Source: Acephala macrosclerotiorum
Taxonomy: Eukaryota > Ascomycota > Leotiomycetes > Helotiales > Mollisiaceae
Assembly (NCBI GenBank): GCA_014904845.1
Contig: MU119220.1
Span: 1-64,000, forward strand
Length of the DNA: 64,000 nt
Direction: 5' to 3'
The notes below the pieces were generated by a model that had not been told where the DNA came from, did not search any database, and saw only the letters and a list, made by a program, of their open reading frames with translations. How positions within the stretch are numbered: the first letter of the stretch is position 1; each line of letters starts with the position of its first letter. Below, piece after piece: positions 45,582 to 55,540 of the stretch. A program made the position numbers and the translations under genes.

Positions 45582-48500
45582 ATGTCTAGCATCGGTCCGA
45601 GCGCTCATACACACCCCTTTTACGCCATGGAGACTTGTATCAAAGGCGGTGCCTTCAAAGGTCAATTTGTTATTCCTCCGCCTCCAACGACCAATATTCC
45701 AAGCAAACTCAACCATGAAGCCCTCATGGCTTTGCCACTCATTGGCCTTTGGGTCGGCGTTGATGAGCTTGTTCCCTCGAAGAATGTGTTCGCTATTTAT
45801 GACTCGGGGAATTGTGGGCTTCGATATACACACGGTGATGGAACATTGATCCCTCCCGAACAAGTACTCTTCAGCACCAAATACAAAGACCCTAGGACGT
45901 CAAACGATCGATCACAACGAGTGCACTTTATGGCTTTGACAACCGCTTCGATGAACCACTATGAGATGATCAATAAAGACCCACAAACCAGAGCCAATCT
46001 TCGGATCCGATATCCTACAACCGACTCAGTCAAGAAGGCTCTCACCTATCATGTCGATGCTCCTTCGAGTCACAACGAGTGCCAGGCGTTGCAAGATATC
46101 CAAGAAAACGCTGATCCGTCTTTTGATTATGTCTCTCCTGCTGTTGAGATTTCTTCCGGTCCTTCCTGGGATTTTGATCCAGCAGGATTCCAAGCATATG
46201 CACCTCAAAACCAGGCGAATATCTTCGATACATTGTATAAGAACTTCCAAAAAAGTTACCGGAGCCCTTTGGACCTGATGGAATTCCAACATGCTGTATT
46301 CTGTCTTGCAGGTCTCGTCAGGGCCAACTTGGTATCATTTGTTAGCGAAGGTCAGCACGATCCACGCATGTTCATTCCAGGGCAATCGCAACCATTGCTG
46401 CCAAAGCCTTGCTTGCCATTAATAACCACAGAAGGATGGACTGTCGACTGTTTCATCGCACGATGGCACCTGTTTACAAAGATCTTCGAGCCGGGAAAGT
46501 TTATTCGGTACCCAAACCCAATTTTGTGGCTCGAGGCGGAACTTGATGTCGAGGAGCTGCTTTCATCAAGAGGTATTGGTTTTCAGTTCACAAAGCCATG
46601 GAAAGGCAAAGTGGACAATGTGAACGTAAGACCCGTTCTTGATTGGGACATTTTGAAGACTTTGAGATGGCAGACTCGAGGTGGCTTTAATCATTATCCA
46701 AAACAGTACCAGTCACAGGTATTTTGTTCGTTTTCGAAATTTATGGTTTTGGTTGCTAACAGCCGCAGGGTCCTCAGCGCTCACAGCCCTCCTCTCTGTC
46801 TTCGCACCCAGCTTCGTGGCCCTCACGACCACCTCGATTGACGACAGGGGCGAGCTCAACAATTGAGAAGCCTCGGAGTAGAAATGAGAGAAAGTACCAC
46901 AATCCAAATGAGTCGAAGCACGATAGACGAGTGCGTGAGGAGAAGGAGAAGCTTCAAAAGCGGACCGACAAAATCAAGCGCTACGAATACCCTGACTACC
47001 AACCTTCCTCTAATGGTCTTTCGTACCAAGGACCGGAGTACACTCAGTCGGATAACCACAGAAGAGTGCGCGAGTCCCGAAAACCCAGAAACCTCTATGA
47101 GATTCCTGAATATAAGGGTGCAGCTTCAAGTTCAAGGTTTGATCAGTCCGACTTTCAGCAAATGGAGGAGGGTCGACCTCTGGCGGAAATGACCCAACTA
47201 TATCATGATCCGGAAGGTATGGGCTATGCCGGTCCAAGCAACAGAAAGCGTCCGTATGGCAGCTACTCTTATGAGCACCAACCCGAGACATATCAACAAT
47301 CCGAGCGTCAAGTTGATGTTGACTACGCTGCCTTCGAGGATACCTTCGATGCAGGACATAGTCGCAAGAAATCTCGTAGCAGTAGACATCCTCACAGAGA
47401 TTCGTCTAATCGAAAATGTCTCATGCCGACTATCAACAATTTATTTGCCTCTCCAGGAAAGAATATCCAGAGAATGAGAACGTCTGAGATGTTGAAACTC
47501 AAGAAGGAGAAGGCGCAATTTGAGTCTAAATACGCTTATGATGGTGACTTCGCTGGCCCCTTTGCTGGCGATTTTGATGGGGTTATGGAACCAGTTGGCA
47601 ACAATTATGAGAGTTCGTCGAGATCAGGTTTCTATCCACCTTCTTATGCCGGGTAAGCTTCCGCCTTATGCCAAAGCCAGCTTAGGCTTCCGGGCTCGCC
47701 TTTGTGGATTTTCTGTTGTACTTCCTGCTGACTTATTCTAGCCCGTCCAGATTGGTCAAGAAGCCCGTGGGACATGCCCGTGCGTTTGAAGAAGCACTTG
47801 ATACGTTCGAGCGTCAAAATCGAGTAGATCCATCTGATCCGCGTTTTCTCTCAACGCTCCTATCACCCTCAATCGAGTCAACAGAAAATCAATATCTACA
47901 ACCTCACTATAGTGTTGCTCCTGATACTACCCCATCTAGTGGACATGGTGACGAGCTTAGTCTCAACATGCAGTTGGTACCAAGCATTGGAGATGATGAA
48001 GAGTCTGGTTCTGCTTCGGCTATGGAGCAGCCCCTATCCGTTGGGGAATCTGTTCTGCCATTACTGCCTTCGATTGAGCACAGAGACGAAGACAGTGCCC
48101 AGAATGATCCCGATGCCGCAGATTTGCAGCAGCTCCCTCCACTTGTCAAGCAAGAAGATGTCAGCGATCGAGGGGCTACCCAATTACCCGAGGATGCAAT
48201 TACGCTTCATTCTCCCCCTCCACACTCTCCTAGCCTTCCTGCTGCCCAGCCACGCTCTACCATTGTCCTCGACAACGACTCTGCTAGTCTCAACACTGGT
48301 GGAACTCGTTCAATCTCATTTTATCGAGAAGAACCACAACGTCGACTTCGTATTTTCGAGCGCTACTCTGACACTGCAAGCTTCGACAATGGAGCAACAA
48401 TGGGTTATGCTGGTCCTTCGTTCGGCAGCACCATCCCGGACAACAGTTTCGCAACAAGTAGCGGTGCCAGCGAGTTCTACAGTGACCAGACTATTCCCAA

Positions 48501-49086
48501 TGATGGCTTCATAGCATCACGCGGTGAGAACGTTCATTCTCAAATTCCTATTGAAATGATCACTTCAGCAAGTGGAGTTGCCGATCTGTTCAGCAATCAG
48601 CCGGTTGGCAGTACTTCTCGACGTTGCCCAGCAAAGAAGACTCGCCGCTATTCTAATTCACGAGCACACCCGACCATGATCGATGACTCGCCTCCACCAT
48701 CTCGACACCGTCGCTCTGGTCGCACTTTGAGGAAGCTTACATTGCAAAGCTATGAATCACACTTTGCCAATTCATTAGGTCTCTTTAGTGAAAGCTCCAA
48801 CTTTCATACTTCAATGACAGATGGTGTCTCATCTTTCACCCCAGTCGATCCGTCTCCAGGAGGAGCAGCTCTTCCCTCTAACGAGGAGCCCGCTCGCTCA
48901 TCTGCTGGGGGGCATACCGAGGATCCTGCTGAGGATCCTGCTGGTACATCTGCTGGGGCTGAGGAGGAGGATCGCGATGTGACCCCTTCTCGCGAGATTG
49001 CTTCCGAGGCACCAGATGTCAATGTGGCAGTTCCCGATGCTGAAGCCACGCAAGCTTTGATGGGGATTACACCAGATGTCGATTAG
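45582..49086 (+). CDS. Large uncharacterised, mostly disordered protein
   Basis: Three exons (45582-46718, 46769-47652, 47742-49086; introns 50 and 89 nt) join in frame to 1121 residues. I recognise no family. The first about 380 residues look folded, with buried aromatic and aliphatic stretches (LMALPLIGLWVGVDELVPS, FCLAGLVRANLVSFV, PNPILWLEAELDVEELL). The middle is a charged helix (RRVREEKEKLQKRTDKIKR) followed by Tyr/Gln/Ser-rich sequence. The last third is Ser/Pro/Glu-rich and ends with short EDPAEDPAG-type repeats. Basic patches (KKSRSSRHPHRD, RRCPAKKTRRYSN) could be nuclear signals. ATG 45582 is the first in-frame ATG. No signal peptide or membrane segment is seen. Confidence 0.65.
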
Positions 49087-49705
49087 ATGGAACACCGCGT
49101 CCTAAAATTGCCGCATTTGGTCTATGGTTCTTTACCTAGTTTTTGCAATAACGGCTGAATGCAAAACACGCCTTTTCACCGCCAAAGTCGAGCTTTCAAC
49201 ATGTGATTTTCCCCTTTATTTTCATGCAGTTTCGTCTCGACTTTGGCGGGGCATTCACCCGATGATTCCTCTTTCGATGGACATCATGCAGGCATTCAAA
49301 AGCGATTTTCTGCGATGGTTTTTCTTTAGATAGCAATGCAAAACAGTAATGAAATGCATTCAACCAAAATACTTGTGATTATATGACTTTTGGTGCTTCC
49401 TCTTTACGTAGTGAATATATCCGAGTTATGATCTTACGACAGACATTACTTAGTAGTATTTCTACTATAATCTGCGACGAAACTGTATCTCACCAGAGTC
49501 CATTTCCGTCTTTGGACCTGAGCAGTCGCTGCTCTAACCTGAGCTGAGCCCTGAGTCCTAAGCGCGCTGATGAGTCAACTGGATTATACTCAAGAAATCC
49601 CTCTTTTGACCCCTCGAGAATCGATTATAGTTTCCATGTTTAAATATAAAAAATTTATAATAAACAATATAAAACAATAAAATGGTTTTCAAATTTATTA
49701 TTTTA
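49087..49705. other. Intergenic, with a short AT-rich patch
   Basis: 3' flank of the orphan gene. A patch at 49636-49712 is almost pure A/T (TTTAAATATAAAAAATTTAT and onward). It is the first of three AT patches before the large AT block and marks the change to accessory sequence. No gene seen. Confidence 0.6.
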
Positions 49706-50335
49706 TTACCTTTGAATATGCGTGACCTTAAGGGCCCAAAATTGCGCCGTAGTAAAGAGTATAATAGCTTGCAATAATCTATACAGACCGGTTACAGGCC
49801 ATCTGGAAGTGAAAAATCTAGCGCCTTGGCAAACCACCCTCCCTCTCCAGCTCTCATGGCACTTAGTAAAACCGTTATACATTAAACTAAGCTGCCGAAC
49901 TTTATCGCTAGTCAACGATGGAAGTGGAGTGATCGAATTGGAAGACATGGATAGAATGATAGAGCTTAAAGTTGTTGTAAGAGGTTTTGGTCTACATTTT
50001 GGGTTCTTGCGGATTATGTAGAGGAAATGATTCCTTGTATCGGGGGACGATAGTCCTGTAAGCTCGAGTCCTAGATTGAGTGAACAATCTATTATAGGAG
50101 CCAGATCTAATGAATCTTGCTCCCAATCCAGAGTCTTATTGTAAAACGAAGACTCGGGATGTGGTATATGGGACGATATCCTTCGGAGTCTATTTGGACC
50201 GAAGTCCAGAACAAATGAACAATATACACCAGGCCCGATGGGCACTTTGATATGGCGTGCTTGAGGAGAAAGTGTCTTGAGATAATGTTTCCACGCGCAA
50301 CTCCCAGATATGACAAGTAGTGGTAAGGGAAGAGC
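49706..50335 (-). pseudogene. Unidentified protein-coding fragment
   Basis: About 205 open codons on the minus strand, bounded upstream by TAA and with no ATG in the first 100 codons. The sequence reads like real protein (SGSCAWKHYLKTLSPQARH, YCSFVLDFGPNRLRR, HFLYIIRKNPKCRPKPL). I do not recognise a family. It is probably a relic or one exon of an unseen gene. Weakly supported. Confidence 0.3.
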
Positions 50336-50429
50336 TTAAGCTACAAATCATGATTTCGTGAATCGAGCTTAATTCAATAAAATGGCCTTTGATTGGACAT
50401 TTCCGTTGTTTTTCGTGGCTTTCGGAACG

Positions 50430-50994
50430 CTAGTGCCAGTCGAAGCCATATGAGTTCGATACTGTAATCCCCTTATCTATTGAGAGCTTAATAGGTGGAT
50501 TTTGGTAGTCGAAGAAAGCACGGGAAGTCTTGTTTTGGATTGGACAGTTCATTGCAAGGCCAATGCTTGCGGATGGAAGTTCACCTGGATGGACGAGTTC
50601 ATCCTGTGGCCTTTGAGACAGCACTGGCTCCGCGGCATAGAAATCACTCAACAGCTTCGGGACAGATGCCTGAAGATCCGCATTATCGATAGATTCATGC
50701 TAGCGAATGAGGGACAAGAATTCGTTGAGTTGCTTGAAATGGTTTCCTATGAGATACTCATGAGCAGATATTAACAAGGCTTGAATCATCTCCGTTCCTA
50801 AACATGCTTTCAACTTCCAAGGGATAGATGACCTTTGCTTCAAGATTGGATATCCTTGTATTAGCAGCATCAAGTTGTTTTTGCAAAGTATGGACTTGAC
50901 CTTGGAGACCCTGTTCTGTCATTATCTCACAGATGTGTTGCAATGGCAATGAATGAGCTTGAGTTGATCTAAGAGTGCCGGAAAAATATAACAC
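50430..50994 (-). pseudogene. Unidentified gene relic with frameshift and stop
   Basis: Minus strand. The first part encodes a coiled coil (LQGQVHTLQKQLDAANTRIS, NLEAKV) and stops after about 78 codons. A second frame that overlaps it carries on with ISAHEYLIGNHFKQLNEFL, then a TAG, then about 95 further codons ending in GFDWH. The pieces line up as one protein only if a frame change near 50780 and the TAG (about 50703) are ignored. No family recognised. Probably a dead gene. Confidence 0.45.
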
Positions 50995-51287
50995 GTGGCA
51001 CGTGATTAGTGCCTAAGGCACAACTACAGCAACACATTAAGACAGTCATATCTCTATATAATAAGGTTTCGTAAACATAAGTAGTATTTAATTTCGCAGG
51101 ACACTACAGTTATGATTAAAAGGTAAGGGAATACTTGAATAGCGGTGCAAATCGTGAAAGTAGGCAGCAAAGTCTGTGCCGAAGTTGTCTAGGCCTTGAA
51201 ATAACCGAACCCATCGGGAAACCAGCAATAGTCTAATTAGAGTAAGTCGTATAGATTAAAATATGCCATTTTCACTCAGCAAATACA

Positions 51288-51427
51288 GCGGCTTTAGCTC
51301 ACGTAAGGTCCTCTTAACCACAATATGTAAAATCTTCTAACTTTAATAGTTGGGAGAGCGCCAGACTGAAGAAAACTTCAGATCATTTGAAATCTGGAGG
51401 CACTGTGTTCGATCCACAGAAGCCGCA
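51288..51427 (+). tRNA. tRNA-Phe(GAA) with anticodon-loop intron and a 47-nt insertion in the D-loop
   Basis: All parts of a tRNA-Phe are present in order. Acceptor stem GCGGCTT (51288-51294) pairs fully with AAGCCGC (51420-51426); discriminator A. D-stem is GCTC/GAGC (51297-51300/51356-51359). Anticodon stem CCAGA/TCTGG has anticodon GAA at 51368-51370. A 20-nt intron after position 37 (about 51372-51391) contains CTTCAG, able to pair with the anticodon. T-arm is CTGTG-TTCGATC-CACAG. The D-loop is split after A14 by 47 extra nt (51302-51348). The insert breaks the A-box promoter, so the gene is either a fresh pseudogene or needs removal of the insert. Position 48 is A where C is usual. Confidence 0.85.
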
Positions 51428-51632
51428 AATTCTGCGAATTGGGGTACACTCCATTATTGAACACATTTTTTTTATTATTTTTTGGTGTTTTGAGTGCGGT
51501 TCTCCAAGTATATCATTCGCTCGCTTGTTTAGCGAGGTCTGACTAAATTCCCGCCCCATGGGACGTTAAATTCATCAAATTAAATTTTAGCCAGAGAAGT
51601 CAAGACAGGTTCCCTGCCTGCTTCAGTAAATC

Positions 51633-52549
51633 ATGGCTACCTCCACGTTCGCTCACCTTTCCGAATAGATGTGGGTTTCCTTCACGTTAGGATTAACTTT
51701 GCAATAGTATCTAAGCAACAGCTCTTATACCTCTGAAGACCTCGTTCGCACCTTTCTAGCCAGAATTACCGAAGTCAACGACAGAACACAGGCCGTCGCA
51801 GAACTCAGTCCTAATGCTTTCACAGTTGCACGAGCTCTCAATCGCAAGAAAAAAGTTTCAGGTCCTAGAAAGTACATATTTTCTAGTAATAACACGTAGG
51901 AAAAGCAAGTTTCTTACTAATCAATTTCAACAGCATGCTTCATGGAATCCCAATCCTAGTCAAAGAGTCGATCAGTGCCCATGGTATGAACAATACGGCT
52001 GGTTCCTATTGCTTGGTAGGCGCCAAGACCAAAAATGAGGCCGACCTGGCAGAATGCTTCAGCAACTTGTCAGTCAATCCCCACAATATCCACTCTATTA
52101 ATGACTTGAGTATATGCACAAAGTCACATCCTAAGGAGGAATTTCCATCTCGCAATATAGATTTTTGGGAGAAGGTCAAAGACGCTCCCGACTTCAGTTC
52201 ACCAGAGATTACTGCTGCCTTCAAGTATATGAGATTCCTTAGCATGGATGGTGCTTTAGATGCGGTAAAAGTTGATGCGTTTATCCTTCCATCTGTCATC
52301 TGCTCCGATATCCCTGGGCTTGTAGGGTACCCAACTATTACTATTCCGACGGGATACCTGCTCAATGGCACTCCCATCACCAAGAATCCAAGAATCCAAG
52401 GGGAGACTTGGTTGACAAAGCTCCCAACGTGCCGTAAGTATCGCGTCCACTCTTGAATGATATAAAGTTTCAACGCTAATCAATTTTACCCAGCTTTGGT
52501 CCTTTTTTCAGAGGAAAAGCTCATTGGGCTTGCATATGCCTTCGAGTAG
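51633..52549 (+). pseudogene. Amidase-signature enzyme relic lacking the catalytic core
   Basis: Fragments of a fungal amidase in order: SSYTSEDLVRTFLARITEVN and VAELSPNAFTVARALN; an intron (about 51870-51931); MLHGIPILVKESISAHGMNN and TAGSYCLVGAKTKNEADLAE. A jump then leads to a C-terminal part with VDAFILPSVICSDIPGLVGY, TITIPTGYLLNGTPITKNP and finally EEKLIGLAYAFE ending in TAG (52547-52549). The Lys of the Ser-cisSer-Lys triad survives (ILVKE), but the Gly/Ser-rich region with both serines is missing, which implies an internal deletion near 52055. The N-terminus has stops after the ATG at 51633. The final TAG replaces a usual Gln, CAG to TAG. Confidence 0.75.
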
Positions 52550-53052
52550 TTGAATGAGCTCCAATTGTGTTACCAAAAACAGAGTTGATCGACGTTGTCG
52601 ATAAAAGCGCTAGCTGAGGGAAAGGATGACTTCGAGCTACTGCTGGCCTTTGCACTGACCATTACCAAAAAATAAAAAATAAAAAATAAAAAATAAAATA
52701 AATAAATTTAATATAAATATTATAATATAAAAACTTTGATTTTCAAATATTTTGAAAATATAACATATTTGGCATTCGAATTTAAAGTATTTTTATATTC
52801 AATTGTTTACGAATATTTGCGCTATCATTCTCCTGAACTTGGTCAGTTTGATTCGGCTTGAAGCGAGTCTAAGCGAGGCGCTAGCGTCCCCCTTTGTTTG
52901 CGATAACTCTCGGGAAGTGTTCTCAATGTACTTCTATTACTAGGAAATTTTTAAGCTCATAGGTTGTCACAGAATTTAGATGATGCTCTGTGATTTCAAA
53001 TGTACTGCGTTCTCAATCTACCACATCTGCCTAAGCACCACATCTATTCCAT
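52550..53052. other. Intergenic AT-rich patch with an AAAAAT simple repeat
   Basis: Holds (AAAAAT)n at about 52668-52705, then AT-rich DNA to about 52800. No gene. 3' flank of the rhamnogalacturonase gene. Confidence 0.65.
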
Positions 53053-55018
53053 CTAAAACGAGCCCCAGTAGTGCTTGTCATAATCTCCTTGAGGCTTCCA
53101 CAACGGGGCTGGTGTGTACACAGGAATCGGATCGGTAGCTATCACTGTCAGCCAAATATCCCGGGAATCATGTCTCGGTTACTTACTCCCCCACCCCGCG
53201 CTGGGAGCAGCCCATGCTGGATCAGGAGGAACAGTCCATCCTGGAGGTGGTGTTGTAATAGTATACGCGCTGGTGTATGCCGTTGGGGTGACTCCAATAG
53301 CCGATTCCGGGATACCATTGTTGGTGCCATACGAATCGTCCCCTGTGCCGTAAATGTTGCTGATATGATTGACGACGTAGTCGTTGGACTCGGTCCAGAC
53401 TGTGAAATTTTCGACAGTGATATCTTCAGCTGGGATGAGATCACTGGCGAACATGTAGAGGGCCGGTCGCAGAGTACCGTCGGCAATGCCGCCTGATATT
53501 TCAGTCAGAATTCATTTTAAGCTGTGCTCGAGAGACAAAAAGATTGGAAGAGCGTTTGCATGCCTCCCGCGGTTCCTGGAGGTATGCCGTCGATGATCGA
53601 ACCTTCATTGCAGATGATCGTCAGATGACGAAGTGAAGCGGTGTAAGGTGGGGTAGAGAGGAGGTAATTTACCTGAGAAGTTCCTGAAAGTAATATTGCT
53701 GAGTGCCACTGCGCCAGTATCTGGAGTATAGGTCTGTTGCCAGTATTGGTTCAGATTAAGGCCATACAGACACGCTTTCGAACGGAAGTTCTCCCAAGTC
53801 ACATTGGTCACATAGCCGGAGCCGCCCGGATAGGTCTTGATGAAGACTATCTCGTTTGCTGCAAGGACAGAGATGTTTCGCGCATGCTATGGGAAGTCGG
53901 TTTCTTGATCGCTAAAGTGTTTTGGGTCGATTTGTTTGCTTACAATGTTTGAGATCTCAGCAGAAACGTTCAAGCTTCCGATGGATATTCCTGAGCCTAC
54001 GCGATTACACACCTGGTTCTCGACCAAAGCATGATGAGAAGGGCTCTTTACCGAAACGCATTCATCTCGGTTAGTAACCTCATTGTCGTGAACGTGGTAG
54101 TTGGTTCCAATGGCATCGATTCCATCGTAAGAGCCCAAATTAGCCCCGCGAATCGTCAAATGATACACTTCGATGTTCTCCGCGAAGTCGAAGACAAAGT
54201 GGAACTTGGGACTGTCTACCAGGATCAGGTCATGAACTGTAGTATTGATAGGGGAGATCAAGCGTAGCATGCGGGGTCGACTTGTGCTGCAAGGGAACAG
54301 TCAGTATTTCTTGGCCAAGCAGGAATGTTAGAATACCCAGGCGGGTCCGAAGGTTTTAGTGTTCAAAACAACTGAGTCAAGGAAAAAACTGAAAGAGAAC
54401 AAAGGGACTCAAAGAACCTCGTTACTCACTTTCCAGAAATACGATAAAGGTATCCTTGACCTTGAATCGCTCCAAGACCATTCTCGGAATACAATTCAAA
54501 ATCAACAGCTACACAAATTAATCACGTTTCATGCGATGCAGGGGCGCTGTAGACAAACCATTGATAATAACAATCAAGTTCTGCAAGAACTCCCCATCAC
54601 CCTCTCCATTAATCATACTGTTCAGTGGCTCAACGCCCGCATATCCCTGAAGTATCAAGTCTCTCTTAACAGTATAGGCTGTCGAAGTGTTCCCAATATA
54701 CTCAGCAGTGATCAAGCCATCGAGCTGAAAAGCCCAATTGGTGGCATTGCTGAGAACAATACTTTGCTTCAAGAGATAGTTGCCAGGAGGGATAATCAGA
54801 CGACTTCGAGGATGATGTAGAACACATTCCTCAAATGCACGAGTGACGGCCGGGGCGACGTCCGTTCGATTGTCTGAGATGCCACCATAGTGGAGGATGT
54901 TGCATTCATGAGTTTTCTCGTGAAGTGGCGTTGTAACACCAACGGGGCCTGTGAGTTGAGCGAATGATAACGCAGCCAGATAGAGGAGGGCCAACAATGG
55001 AGCGTTGAGGGGAGCCAT
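53053..55018 (-). CDS. GH28 rhamnogalacturonase, secreted
   Basis: Cuts the rhamnogalacturonan-I backbone of pectin outside the cell. Six exons (55018-54559, 54508-54430, 54286-53944, 53886-53673, 53492-53187, 53144-53053) join in frame to 497 residues. The signal peptide is MAPLNAPLLALLYLAALSFA. The mature start QLTGPVGVTTPLHEKTHECN is typical of fungal rhamnogalacturonases. The beta-helix motifs are SYDGIDAIG (about 232-240), RDECVSVKSPSH (about 253-264) and VGSGISIGSL (about 276-285), the last in place of the polygalacturonase G-H-G. The end is Pro/Trp/Tyr-rich (PLWKPQGDYDKHYWGSF). The start is the first ATG, because the upstream extension of the frame begins with TTG. Intron 4 is long (180 nt). 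The gene is intact although it lies between a dead amidase and the AT block. Confidence 0.92.
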
Positions 55019-55540
55019 TATGAGGTGACTTCGAAGGAAGGAAGCACCACGAATGGCTGAGGCGACAGTGTGGCAGCCAAACTCCAATGGATTGGAGCGA
55101 ACTTATATGTTGCTTATTATACCTTGCATTTAGAACCAGTTATAAGGATTCACATGATAACATAGGCAATGACCGTGCCCCCATCGGCGCTTGCAGATCA
55201 ATGAAGCACCTAGCATTTTCCCACCAACCACAGCAACTTAGAAATCAGTTTTGACATGTCAAAAGAAGTACTCCGCGAATCCCGCTGCTCGTATATTAAT
55301 TAACGGAGCATATGCTTCGAATGGAAGTTGAAATAAGCTCTATGGCTGAAGCTAAAGTAAGGGCCCGATTACGCCTTTATGCAAGTGGATAGCGAAATGG
55401 ACGCCAATCACGTGCAGAGTTGCAATAAGCACGAAATGGACCTAGCGAACCAATCGTATAAGCAAACCGTCGCGATAATAAGTTTTGATTAATGTTGCAC
55501 ACCGTAGATTTAGCGTGGAAGTCAAACTTTGAAAAAAGAC
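55019..55540. other. Upstream region of the rhamnogalacturonase
   Basis: About 520 nt of ordinary composition before the sharp drop into the AT block at about 55541. No gene recognised. Confidence 0.6.

Noticed and set aside
53505..53672. Possible extra exon in the rhamnogalacturonase (encoding a GIPPGTAGG-like stretch)
   Set aside because: It would need a GC donor, and family sequences continue directly from NFSG to GIADGTLRPALY, so one 180-nt intron is simpler.
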